The notes under the pieces: generated by a model | Told to the model about the DNA's origin: nothing | The model's database searches: none | What the model saw: the letters and a program-made list of their open reading frames with translations, nothing else | Made by a program: the position numbers and the translations under genes | In this document: positions 43,494 through 52,881 of the stretch, piece after piece | Numbering within the stretch: the stretch's first letter is position 1 | How the letters are laid out: the number at the start of each line of letters is the position of its first letter | NCBI GenBank assembly: GCA_030686995.1 | Contig: CM060692.1 | Location: forward strand, 15,109,465-15,173,464 | Direction of reading: 5' to 3' | Length of the DNA: 64,000 nucleotides | Source of the DNA: Artemisia argyi | Taxonomy: Eukaryota > Streptophyta > Magnoliopsida > Asterales > Asteraceae

Positions 43494-43598
43494 CTGTGGA
43501 GATCCCTCCCATGAAACCAGGGGGCATGACAACGTGATTCAGTCCAGAAGGAAAAAACAAACCAACACTTCTCAGTCACCTGAGGCATCAATCCCCAC
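43337..43598. repeat. 108-bp inverted duplication around a 41-T tract
   Basis: The arms 43337-43444 and 43491-43598 are reverse complements with about three mismatches. The centre is TAAAC followed by about 41 T. The right arm replaces part of the coding region, because the frame from 45737 enters it and stops. A fold-back template switch during reverse transcription would explain it. Confidence 0.85.
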
Positions 43599-45737
43599 CA
43601 TACAATCATCAGGAAGATGATCATTGAAACCACAGTGAGGACATGGTGAGAAAGGCTTAGCCTTCAGTCTTTGTTTGGAAGGAGTGGCATACTGATAGCC
43701 TTGGGTTTTGTATAGACCCCTTGCTTTTAAAGAAGCAGTGTGGGGGATGTGATCACAAGTTCTGTGGTCCTCTTGTTTGCATATCATACAAAACAGGACT
43801 CTGTAGCATTTATCAGTGTTGTGATTGGGATAATTGCACAGCTCACATCTCCCTGAGGGTCTGGGTGTGGTTTTTGGTTTGGAAGAACCTGAGGATACTG
43901 AGGGCTTTGTTGATTTTGAGTCAGAGTTTTTCTCAGTAGACTCAATTTTCTCACTCAGCATCCTGACAAGTTCAGCAAGCTGATCAACCTTTGAATCAGT
44001 GCTTTCAGGCTTCACTTCAGTTTTTACTGAAGGTTTTTGGTGTTCAGTGGATGTAGGAGTGGGTCTTTTCAGAATAGTCCTTCCTAATCCTGATTTCTCT
44101 TTAGGAGAATGTGGTTGAAAGACTAGTGGTGCAAGGTCAGAATTAGGTTCAGCTCCCTGAAGTTGTTTCAGTTGAGGGAGTGGTGAATCAGACTTAGACT
44201 CAGTGATGGACTCAGTAGGACTAAGTTCATCAGTGACTCCTAGCAGCTCCTTGATAGCCTGACTTTCAGGCTCCAGGATTCTTCCAGTGTTAAAATTTGG
44301 CAATTTACTATCAGGATTGTTTCTTTCAATCCAATCACTGGGTTTGGGAGCTAGTTCTTTGCTAGAGAGTATGTTGGTTAATAGAAAAGTTGTGGAATGG
44401 CTACTCTCCCCAGAAACTTCAGTGAGTTGATCATCACCCAGTCCAGCCTTTTTGGGGCTGGGTGAGAGACTCAGTGTTTCATAAAGTTTGGGGTTTTTCT
44501 GAGTCCATTTCCAAATAATTTCCTTTTCTTTCTTAAGTTCTTCCTGAAGAGCTTGATTTTGTTTTACAAGTTCAGAGTTTTGAATTTGAAGTGTAACACA
44601 TTCAAGCTTGGCTTGTTTTAAGGCAAGTAATTCATCTCTACAATGATTTAAATCAAAACTCAGTTTGTTAAATTTTGAAAACAAATTAAGTCTTTGCTCT
44701 TCAACATACTTAAGATCAACATTAATATAATCTAAGTAAGATTTCCAATCATCATTATCATCCATAGAAAGTAAAAGATTTACCTTTCTCATAGTGATGT
44801 TGACCCATTCACCATTTCTTGCATGACTCTTCCCCACAGCAAGTTTGTTGTCTTCTGACAGAGCCATCAGGGCACTGATGTGAACTTCATCATCATCAGA
44901 GGACACTTCAACCTCATCCCAGTCATATGTTTCAGCTACAAGCCCTTTGTTCTTGGCTTGAGTAGGCTTTGGAGCCTGAGGAGGCTGAGAGACTGTTGAG
45001 GATGATTCAAGAAGGGCAAGTTTAGCTTTTGCCTTTCTGTACTTGGCTTCAAAGTCAATTTGAGGGACTTTTTCAAATCTTTGACTAGACTGAAGCATTT
45101 TTGGTTGAAATTTGCTAGGGCCTGAAAAAGAGTTATTTCCTGAAAATTTGAAAGATGGTTCTGAGGTTGTTTTTGAAAAACAATCTTTAGCAAAATGTCC
45201 CATTTTGCCACATTTAAAGCATTCAGTGTTGTCATTTGCTTTAAAGGGAAATTTGTTTTTCTTAAAAAAACTTTTTGAATTAGCAAGGAGTGCTCTTTCA
45301 TGAAATTCAATTTGAAGATCATTAAGATACTCCTCACTGGTTCTTTGGTCAACCTCATCATCAGATCCATCCTGAAAATCCTGCACAACACCTTTTGAAT
45401 AGAAAGCAGTTGATATGGGTGAAATTGTCAAGGCTTTTTTGGTCTCCTGAGCTTTACCAGGGTATCTCCTGGTGATAAGATTGTCTTCATAGACAAACTT
45501 CCCATAGATGGCAGGGAGCTCAAGGTTCTGAATGTGGTTTGCATTTCTCAATCCCTGAGAGAAGTTTAACCACTTCTTAGGGAGACTATTGACAAAACCA
45601 ACATTTATCTCATGTTTTGACAGTATAACACCATCATTGGTCAGCTCATTCAGGAGGGTCTTATACCGAGTATAAGTCTCAGAGAGACTTTCAGAATCCT
45701 TGGCCCTGAAGGTATTGAATTCAAGCTTCAGGTCCAT
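43572..45737 (-). CDS. Copia-1 gag, middle and C-terminal part
   Basis: This frame of 721 codons continues the gag protein. The first about 100 residues finish the UBN2-type capsid domain. A CCHC knuckle, CFKCGKMGHFAKDC, lies at about 175-188. A coiled-coil stretch is at about 330-420, followed by a Ser/Pro/Glu-rich linker and cysteine pairs (CELCNYPNHNTDKC, CPHCGFNDHLPDDC). Long gag extensions of this sort are usual in the SIRE-like lineage. It ends abnormally at 43572, inside the inverted duplication. It is in frame with the upstream gag piece across a single TAG. Confidence 0.82.
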   Translation of the reverse strand: MDLKLEFNTFRAKDSESLSETYTRYKTLLNELTNDGVILSKHEINVGFVNSLPKKWLNFSQGLRNANHIQNLELPAIYGKFVYEDNLITRRYPGKAQETKKALTISPISTAFYSKGVVQDFQDGSDDEVDQRTSEEYLNDLQIEFHERALLANSKSFFKKNKFPFKANDNTECFKCGKMGHFAKDCFSKTTSEPSFKFSGNNSFSGPSKFQPKMLQSSQRFEKVPQIDFEAKYRKAKAKLALLESSSTVSQPPQAPKPTQAKNKGLVAETYDWDEVEVSSDDDEVHISALMALSEDNKLAVGKSHARNGEWVNITMRKVNLLLSMDDNDDWKSYLDYINVDLKYVEEQRLNLFSKFNKLSFDLNHCRDELLALKQAKLECVTLQIQNSELVKQNQALQEELKKEKEIIWKWTQKNPKLYETLSLSPSPKKAGLGDDQLTEVSGESSHSTTFLLTNILSSKELAPKPSDWIERNNPDSKLPNFNTGRILEPESQAIKELLGVTDELSPTESITESKSDSPLPQLKQLQGAEPNSDLAPLVFQPHSPKEKSGLGRTILKRPTPTSTEHQKPSVKTEVKPESTDSKVDQLAELVRMLSEKIESTEKNSDSKSTKPSVSSGSSKPKTTPRPSGRCELCNYPNHNTDKCYRVLFCMICKQEDHRTCDHIPHTASLKARGLYKTQGYQYATPSKQRLKAKPFSPCPHCGFNDHLPDDCMVGIDASGD

Positions 45738-45791
45738 GATTCTATTCTCTTTGGTATCAGAAGGCCCTTCATAGCTATGAACCAGGTCAGT

Positions 45792-46124
45792 CTATGTCTG
45801 CTGGGCAGTGGGACAGTTGATCACTGATTCCATTATATCATCAGGAAGGCATGATATAATGTTGCTTTTCAGGCGCTGGTCTTGATTGACCACCCTCCTT
45901 TCATCTGGGGTCCACTGAGCTTCAGGTTTGATTAAACCTTGGGCAGTTGTTGGGACATATGGACCCTCATTAATCAATTTGATGTAATAAGGTTCCATCC
46001 CAGTTAAGTAGCAAAGCATTCGCTTTTTCCACTTATTAAATTTGCCAGCTTCAAGTCGAGGGGCAGTTGCTGAATAACTTCCACCCTTTTTATCAACAAG
46101 CTGGGGAACATCTATGTCAGTCAT
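45792..46124 (-). CDS. Copia-1 gag, N-terminal part
   Basis: 110 codons from the natural gag start (MTDIDVPQLVDKK) encode the opening of the UBN2/retrotran-gag domain, with FNKWKKRMLCYLTGMEPYY and the RLKSNIISCLPDDIM stretch. An in-frame TAG at 45792-45794 stops it. The downstream frame is in the same phase, so a single base change separates the two parts. The gag protein would form the particle that packages the RNA. Confidence 0.82.
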   Translation of the reverse strand: MTDIDVPQLVDKKGGSYSATAPRLEAGKFNKWKKRMLCYLTGMEPYYIKLINEGPYVPTTAQGLIKPEAQWTPDERRVVNQDQRLKSNIISCLPDDIMESVINCPTAQQT

Positions 46125-46196
46125 AGTGGGATCTTGATTTTAAAAACTTGAGCACTATTATGTTTTGAAAACAGGTTTAAGTTTTACAAATCAGAG

Positions 46197-46210
46197 GCTC
46201 TGATACCACT
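46197..46210 (-). other. Copia-1 primer binding site
   Basis: Read on the minus strand, AGTGGTATCAGAGCC follows the 5' LTR, an exact match to the standard initiator-Met tRNA primer site. Confidence 0.9.
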
Positions 46211-47099
46211 TGTTGGTCCCTTTTACTTGGTTATCAGTAACTAAGAAGCTAAAGTAACCAAGTTGTATGACTTTAAACAAAGATGTATAAAAATGATTAA
46301 CAATAAAGAACGTAAATATAAGAGACAATATTTTCCAACGTTTAATTCTTTATTAGAAGTTAATCACAAAGAATCGTACCCAAGTGTTTGCGGAATAACA
46401 CTTGGGATTGAAAACGACAAGTATTGTATGGACTCCTCACTAAACTCAATCTATGTTGAGTGACAACTTAAATTACCCACTGAGCTATCTCAGGGGCTTG
46501 TGTTGTTCTTTGGAGGAGTAAAGTGGTTTGTGAATGCTTTGCATTAAATGCACAAACTTGTCAACTTTTACTCCTCACATTAGCTTCCTATTTATACACA
46601 AGTATAGAACAACTTGTTATACATTGGACATAAAGTTTCCCTAACAATATGTTGAAAGATATTATTCTTCTGGCAATGAACCTTCATTGAGTTAAGTCCA
46701 AAAGGCACTTTCTGATGACAGATTGGTTTTAACCATTTTGGGAAAGTTTGACATTAAAGTGATAAAGCACTTTAATAATGCAGCTCAAACTTTCCCGCCC
46801 AGTCCCGCCAAAACTTCACTCTTCTTGTCATCAATCTTTAGTACTATGAAGTTGTTGAGGAGTCATGGGGTTCAGTGAGTTATTGTCATCCTCACTGAAC
46901 TCATCACCTTCTTCTTGGCTTAGATCACACTTCACTGAGTTCCGCCTCACTGAATGGAGAACCTTTCTTCTTAGGCTCGGTCTAAGCATCCTGAAGATGA
47001 CTCACTGAGTTACTGTTCACTCAGTGACTTGTTTATACTTAGGTTATTTTACGTTCAAATCCTTGCAAGAAGAAGATTGGGGAATTCAGTGACCCAACA
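46211..47099 (-). repeat. Copia-1 5' LTR, complete
   Basis: This 889-bp LTR has TG/CA ends. A TATA box read on the minus strand (TGTATAAATA, 46589-46598) is the likely promoter. It contains many CACTGA/TCAGTG words at 46,870-47,095. The frame at 46263-46463 is LTR sequence. Confidence 0.9.
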
Positions 47100-47453
47100 C
47101 CAACCTAGAAGATTAATAAGACATTATCATATGATGAAATGTGATGAATCACCTTAAGTCTTAAATTGAAGTTCTAAATTTGTTTAACTGCTTATGAAGA
47201 GGTTATTAACAAAGTAAAGTTAGGAAAGGTCAATATGTATTTGTAATATCCTGAAAGAGAATATTGTATTGTTGCTTTATTTGCTAATTATTTAAAGATA
47301 GTCTTTAAATTACTAAAAGCAATTGGGAGTTTTGATCTTTAATAGATAAAATTACAATATACATAATCTTCTAAAAATACACTAGTAAATATCATGATGA
47401 AGTTTGACATTTGAATGTTAAATCTCAACATGATAATAAAGTTTGTTAGGTCA
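47100..47453 (+). other. LARD3 internal domain, resumed
   Basis: This part matches the reverse of LARD1 13,190-13,560 (for example GACATTTGAATGTTAAATCT). It ends where the second Copia element begins. Confidence 0.8.
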
Positions 47454-47788
47454 CCATATTGATTTCACACAAACAAGAATGAGATAGATATAAGGATTTG
47501 GGTGAATATTTGAATAAGAGAATGATAAGAGCAAGAGTTTCCTTAAGATATCAAATAAACAACCAAGTTTTACATTAGCCTAAGACTTGTATTTATAGGT
47601 GAGGAGCTAGGGCAACACTCCTAGTCCTCCCTTCATGGATTTCGTATGGGCTTTAAGGCCCATGGACTCAATATCTTAAGCCTAGTAAACTTATAACATA
47701 ACATAAATGAAAGTAACTAATAACTTAAGCAACCTATTATTACAAATGACCGAGACTTGATAAAATAGTAAAAACTATGATCCCAACA
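47454..47788 (-). repeat. Copia-2 3' LTR
   Basis: This short LTR is 335 bp. The minus strand carries a TATA box CTATAAATA (47590-47598). Candidate target-site bases AAGTT lie at 47449-47453; the partner is outside the window. Confidence 0.75.
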
Positions 47789-47790
47789 AT

Positions 47791-47798
47791 CTCCCCCT
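47791..47798 (-). other. Copia-2 polypurine tract
   Basis: CTCCCCCT adjoins the LTR; in the element's sense it is AGGGGGAG. Similar tracts lie at 49270-49277, 49703-49710, 49831-49838 and 55770-55777. Confidence 0.8.
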
Positions 47799-50095
47799 AA
47801 GGGTCGGTCATCATGGTTGCTTGACGTCTTTGTCATATCTTTATCTTTGATTTTCATAGCTTGAGACGTATTTCAAAAATCATGAGATAAGAATCATTCA
47901 TCGTTCTTTTGTACTTTGTTCGTTGTTGTTGTGATAGTGATCATGTTATGAAGTTGTCTGCCTTTCGTCACTTCTGCGTCTGTGGTGGTAGTCCGCCATT
48001 CCAACATGCTCATACATCTTTGAATTCTGACTTATACATGCACGTAGTCCCTTTCTTTCACTTAAGATCTTTAGTCTTTATACTTTGTAGATTCTTTTTT
48101 TTGGCGTAGAATCTTTCTTTGAACTTTGTGTTGCTTTGATCTTTGAGGGAGCTTTTGATGACTTCAAGATGCATGTATGAGCATGTGGAATCCGTCGTCA
48201 TGGAGATGATGTAACCCTGCATGTAAACAGTTAGCAATAAAACATCCGGTACTTACAGATAAGGAATTAGAGATCGTCAACAGCATATTGTGATGACTCC
48301 TTCTAATCCTTATCAAGGCCGTTCCCATGTCAGATACTCCCGAGGGAGCTTACAAGACCTACTAAGTAGCTCAATGACTGGGTGAGTCGCTGGGGATCAC
48401 TCCACGACTGTAGACAGCTAAGAAACCACCGCAAACACTAAGCGTAACCCACAAGGAGTTACCAAAGTGACCTGCTGTCAGGGCTGTTTGATGTTGACCC
48501 TGGCAGGATTTCCGTTCAATCATTGAGAAATACTTATGTAAATTCTCTCATAAACGTTCTCGGCAGATTGCTAAGATCTGCGAAGGACTCGATAATTTAC
48601 AGCTGGTGTCCATTGATGTAGAACACCAGTTGTAGAAATACTAAGTGTTCCTAAGAGATCTTTGATGTATCTCATGGCTCTAGACTCGAAAAGTGCACAC
48701 TTAGGTTTCCTATGCGGAGACTAGGGAGGGGTCTCCTGCTTCAATATCAACCATCTCTAAGAGATAAGTCGATAGATTACATCGGTTCCCCGTGAGAATG
48801 AAACAAGCTCTTTTAAGAGAACTTGAGTGGTTAAGAAGGTTTAGTGCAGTGCGTCACTGGGTCCATGACATCTTTGTCTTCAATACCGGTGTCACCTTAG
48901 TAACAACCAGTAGCATATGAGTTGAACCCGGTGTCTGCCCTAAGGTTGAATATATGGAGGGCTATTTCCTTTCACCCTTTTCTTTACTTTTCTTTTTAAT
49001 TCTTCAACTCCTTCTTTCCCTTTTCATTCTTTTCTCCTTTTATCGTAGCATACCTAAGGACTTCTAATTCTAATTATTGGTGATGTCCTTGGGTAGATCC
49101 CTCCGGCTCTGGCGGATCATAGGACTGTAATTCCTATCTTAATCACCTTATAACTCCATAATTATCCGACAATAGCCAAGAAACCTTTGATTGAAAATCT
49201 CTCAAAGTGTTTGTGAATATCAAACATTTTGTTTAACACTTTGAGAGTTTTGTGTTTACTTTAGAAGAGCTCCCCCTTCACATGTGCTCATTAGTGTTTA
49301 AATAAATTTGCACATGCGGGAGGAACAAGCACTTTTTGAATTGAACCACTTTCAGTGAACCTGACCGATTCGAGACACGCTTACATCACTAGTTAGACTA
49401 GCTTGAAGTTATTACCCGGCCTGGTCAAATCCACAGAAAGTTTCTCGAAATGGTACATTTCTACTTAGACAAATCCTTTTCAAGACACGCTTACGTGGCT
49501 AGTTAAAAAGTTCCATTGTCAGCTTTTAGGTGACAACTAGCTCTAGTAACTAACTTGATGTTATTACCCGTCGAGGATAAGTCTTTTCGAGATTACTAAC
49601 TTTTATGTTTCGTCAATTCCTGGGTCAATTCTGAGTCTAGCTCGCATGAGATTTGACTTAAAGCAACTTAGAACTTTCATATTTTAATCACATTCACTTT
49701 TTCTCCCCCTCAAAAATAGCATATGAGATGTTGTTTTTGATAAACTTTTGATTAAAATATGCTTTTTGAGTCTTATGGGGAGATATCAATAAGAACTTGT
49801 GGTTTTCAAACGATGAAATGTTTTCAAGTGCTCCCCCTCAACAAGTGAATACTCATTGAGATGAAATACTTGCCTTTTGAGTAGAATTATGAAAATCAAA
49901 AAATGTTTGATTAATTCTACTCAAAAGTAAGAAGCCTTCGCTCTTTATATAAGGATTGAGGCACTGAGGCGTACCTCAGGGTCCTTTCTTTACAAGAATG
50001 GGTTGTACACTGTTATGTGTGCACAAGCCATAATGAAAATTATTCAATCAAATGAAACAATTGATATTGAAAAGTGAATAACCAAATGTACCAAG
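47799..50095 (-). other. Copia-2 3' non-coding region
   Basis: The 2.3 kb between the extra ORF and the polypurine tract holds no convincing frame on either strand. It includes three further AGGGGGAG motifs at 49,270-49,840. The middle part (48,200-49,150) is less AT-rich and may be structured. Confidence 0.65.
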
Positions 50096-51222
50096 TTAAA
50101 CTTCGTCAGGAAGTGGAGCATCAAAGTCAGTGAACTTAGGTTCTGGTCTTTCGAAGACTCTGATAGGAAATGATGGTCTGACACCGATATAGCTTTCCAG
50201 TCGTCTAATCTGTTCCCGTCGAAATAACCTTTCTTCAATCTTCAAGACAAAATTACGAACTTGTCTTCTTGAGCTGGATTTCCATCTAGGTTGTTCCCCT
50301 TTAGCTATCTTTCGGTGATCATCATTCAACCTTTTGACAAGCCCATCACGAACGGATTTGAGTGTAACATCACAAAATTTGTATATCTCATCGAACCTCA
50401 TGAAGCTTTGTAGCCTTTTGCTGTTGATGTAGGTGAAACCAAATGCAAGGTCTTGGATGAGAGTAAACTGTGACGTTTGATAGATTCCATCAAATCTGAA
50501 TTGCGGCTTTGTCACATTGATCTTCTGCTGGTAACTTTCCACTCCAAGCTGAAGATCTTCCAGTCTTTCTTGAACTATCAATCATCGGATGAATAGAAGT
50601 AGTGATGCCATGAAGTTGTACTGAACTTCTCTGTCGAATCCACGCATTTTTCCTTGAACCTTTTCGAGATACATATCTTCGATGTCATTAAGATTAAGGT
50701 CTGGAAAGTCTGCTTCGGAAAACTTGTACTTCTTTTCATCTTGTCGTTTAACAACAATCTCACGCATGAATATGTAGTTAAACCATTGCGACTCTTGAAT
50801 CTCCAAGATAGCGATGATCTTAGATTTATGCTTCACATTTTCCAATGATTTCTCTCCTAATCTGCTGGTGTAACCGAGAAGACGACGTTCTGGCCAGTGT
50901 TGAATCCCGTGTAGAGCATCTCTGTCGTAAGCTACGATGGAGTTGCTGAAAACTCGAGTAGTTTCTTCAATAGCAGGAATTTCGTATCTTGCGGCTGGTA
51001 CTGAGATTGTGAATGAGGAAGCATATTTCTTCTTGGATGTCTCTTGGGTGAGTTGGATGTTACAAAGATCTTTGTTGAAGAAGAGTAAGGTATCTTGGGT
51101 TTATCTGGAAATCCTTTCAAAGGTAATGGTTTAGTCCAGTCAGTGAAGTAAGGCTTTTCATGGTTTTTGGAACTGAGGTCGATATTCACTTCAGGATTTA
51201 GCCAGTCAAACTCTGCAGACAT
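50096..51222 (-). pseudogene. Copia-2 extra ORF, C-terminal part (broken)
   Basis: Three pieces follow each other: 51222-about 51,090 (EFDWLNPEVNIDL), then after a frameshift 51,090-50582, then 50581-50096 beyond an in-frame TGA. The last part has LQLGVESYQQKINVTKP and YKFCDVTL, a pattern I recognise from proteins that follow Copia pol in Asteraceae and other plants. The piece ending 50582 has FNYIFMREIV and FSEADFPDLNLNDIEDMYL. Its function is unknown. It belongs to the same ORF as 51238-54069, in frame apart from the stated breaks. Confidence 0.7.
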
Positions 51223-51237
51223 TGCACTAGCTATATT

Positions 51238-52731
51238 CTACATATGATAATCGTATTCCACTTTGTTTCCAGATCTGGACTTGAGGAATTCCTGTGCGTC
51301 CCTATTGATTCTTCTGAGCTCCGTCTTCATGAGTTTATCAATCTGAAGATCCTTCATTATGACTTGAGTGAATTGTAGAGTATTACCAGGAAGGGGTTCT
51401 TCATCTTCGAGAGGAGGTTGAGCTTGAACCATTTCTGTCAACCAATCATTCTGAGGTGTGTCATCATTGTCGAGCCATGAATAACGTCTTATCTTCTTTG
51501 ATTTCTTAGACTTAGATGTAGCATCCTTGTCTTTAGCCTTGGATGGTGACGATGGTCCAGCGTGAGAATCGGGAATAGGGGAGGCACGGTAATCGGTGTC
51601 AGGTTGACCTTGGTAGTCGTCGGTTGGTTCCATGAGAGTTTCTTCTTCTTCTTCTGTTTGACCTTGACCGGCAGCTGAGGTGTGTTGTTGATTTCCTGGA
51701 GGACTGGAGTCCTTTCGTGGTTGTAGAGAAGATGAGGGACCGGTTCCAGACTTAGGTTTCTTGCCTTTTGAGTTCGGGTCAGGGTCGTCATCTTTCCTTG
51801 ACCTTTTCAGGGTTCCAGCAACATCTTTGCATGACTCTTTTGACAAGTTAGCAGATATAGCATCCACAAGTGCCTTTTCTTCTGGAGTCTGTGTGGTTTT
51901 GTAGGCAACTTTGTCGTAGAGTTGAGCAAGCAGGTCATCGAACGATAATTCAGGGACGGTTGGAGTTGCAGTAGAAGCTTTTGCAGTGTGAAGCGTGAAT
52001 GGTGTTGTTGACAACATTTTCCTAACAACACTTCTGATTCTGTGATCCAAGTTATCCTTGATTGGTTCAAGAAGGTTTGCTACTTCAGGAGTGACCATCT
52101 CAACTAGATTTTCAGTGAGAAAATCTTGTGTGACAGTCCTAATAAATCCTGTGTAATCAGAGTGCAAGAACTTATCGATCAGCTGCTTTGACTCCTGAAA
52201 ATCTTTCACTTGTTTGGCAAGACCGGTAACCATGGTGGTAAGTTTGTTGACTTGCTCCTGAAGATCAACTGGTTGACTCGGTTCATTGATTGAATGCTGC
52301 TTTGATGCGGTTTCAGAAGGTGTGGGAGATGAATGCTCAGGTGATGATTCGGATGACGACTCGTTGTGAGAGCTTGAAGAAGAAGCAGGAGGAGTCGGAT
52401 CCTTTGGTGGAGAGTCTTGAGGAGGTGGAGGTTGTGCTGAGGAAGTCTGCTGAGAAGATGACTTAAGAAATATGTTGGTGTCGAACTCGTTCTTCTCTTC
52501 ACTTTCTTTTCTACGACGTTCCTCTGCTTCCTCTGCTTCTCGTGCAAGAAACTCTGGAGTAATGAGGTATTCATGTTCCTGATCCGTAGCAATATTATCT
52601 TGTCCGCCAACATTCTCCTCTATATAAGCAGTCTCAGTCATGGTGATGTCTCCTGTATCATCAGTGTCTTTAACTTTGTCATCAGGTTGTGGAGCTGATT
52701 GTAAAGTAGTGGACACAACGGGAGGAATCAT
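51238..52731 (-). CDS. Copia-2 extra ORF, middle part
   Basis: 497 open codons encode a low-complexity Ser/Pro/Glu/Lys-rich segment with an acidic start, a Ser/Pro block, a probable coiled coil (VNKLTTMVTGLAKQVKDFQE) and a basic patch (KSKKSKKIRRYSW). It is in phase with the frame ending at 52882 across a TGA and continues at 51222 across a TAG at 51238-51240, so the listed start at 52731 is only an internal Met. No membrane segment is seen that would support a true envelope protein. Confidence 0.7.
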   Translation of the reverse strand: MIPPVVSTTLQSAPQPDDKVKDTDDTGDITMTETAYIEENVGGQDNIATDQEHEYLITPEFLAREAEEAEERRRKESEEKNEFDTNIFLKSSSQQTSSAQPPPPQDSPPKDPTPPASSSSSHNESSSESSPEHSSPTPSETASKQHSINEPSQPVDLQEQVNKLTTMVTGLAKQVKDFQESKQLIDKFLHSDYTGFIRTVTQDFLTENLVEMVTPEVANLLEPIKDNLDHRIRSVVRKMLSTTPFTLHTAKASTATPTVPELSFDDLLAQLYDKVAYKTTQTPEEKALVDAISANLSKESCKDVAGTLKRSRKDDDPDPNSKGKKPKSGTGPSSSLQPRKDSSPPGNQQHTSAAGQGQTEEEEETLMEPTDDYQGQPDTDYRASPIPDSHAGPSSPSKAKDKDATSKSKKSKKIRRYSWLDNDDTPQNDWLTEMVQAQPPLEDEEPLPGNTLQFTQVIMKDLQIDKLMKTELRRINRDAQEFLKSRSGNKVEYDYHM

Positions 52732-52881
52732 GCTGCTTGTAGCTCCTACATGTTCTGACTGATCGACAGGTGGTGGTGTAGAAGGTTGAGACAGAAGTCG
52801 GCTTTCGAGAGCTGCTTTCCTTTGTTCTTTGCGAAGTTGCTTTTCTTCAGCTCGTGTGTCGACAACTATACTTTTCAGTTT

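Larger units (their letters stand above)
39967..47099 (-). mobile_element. Copia-1: Ty1/Copia element (SIRE-like), internally deleted
   Basis: The right (5') LTR at 46211-47099 is complete. The left (3') LTR is cut to 39967-40544. The flanks TCAAC (39962-39966) and CCAAC (47100-47104) are a target duplication with one change, and LARD2 has the empty site CTCCAACCTAGAAG. The domain order gag, protease, integrase, reverse transcriptase is that of Copia. RNase H, the polypurine tract and about 310 bp of the 3' LTR are deleted. Shared LTR parts differ at about 6 of 575 positions by eye. Confidence 0.9.
35501..47453 (+). mobile_element. LARD3: third family member, 3' end outside the window
   Basis: An 872-bp LTR (35501-36372) starts in the GluRS exon right after TAAGG and ends AATTCCAACA. 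The primer site GTGGCATCTAGAGCC follows. The internal domain continues to 39966, is interrupted by Copia-1, and resumes at 47100-47453 before the second Copia element cuts it. The 3' LTR must lie beyond that element. Its LTR start (GGACATTATTTTAGTAGTCG) is closer to LARD1 than to LARD2. No coding capacity is seen. Confidence 0.85.

Noticed and set aside
43219..43560. 113-codon protein with a run of 14 lysines
   Set aside because: The lysines are the translated T-tract and the N-terminus is an antisense arm. Only 43448-43219 is real coding sequence.
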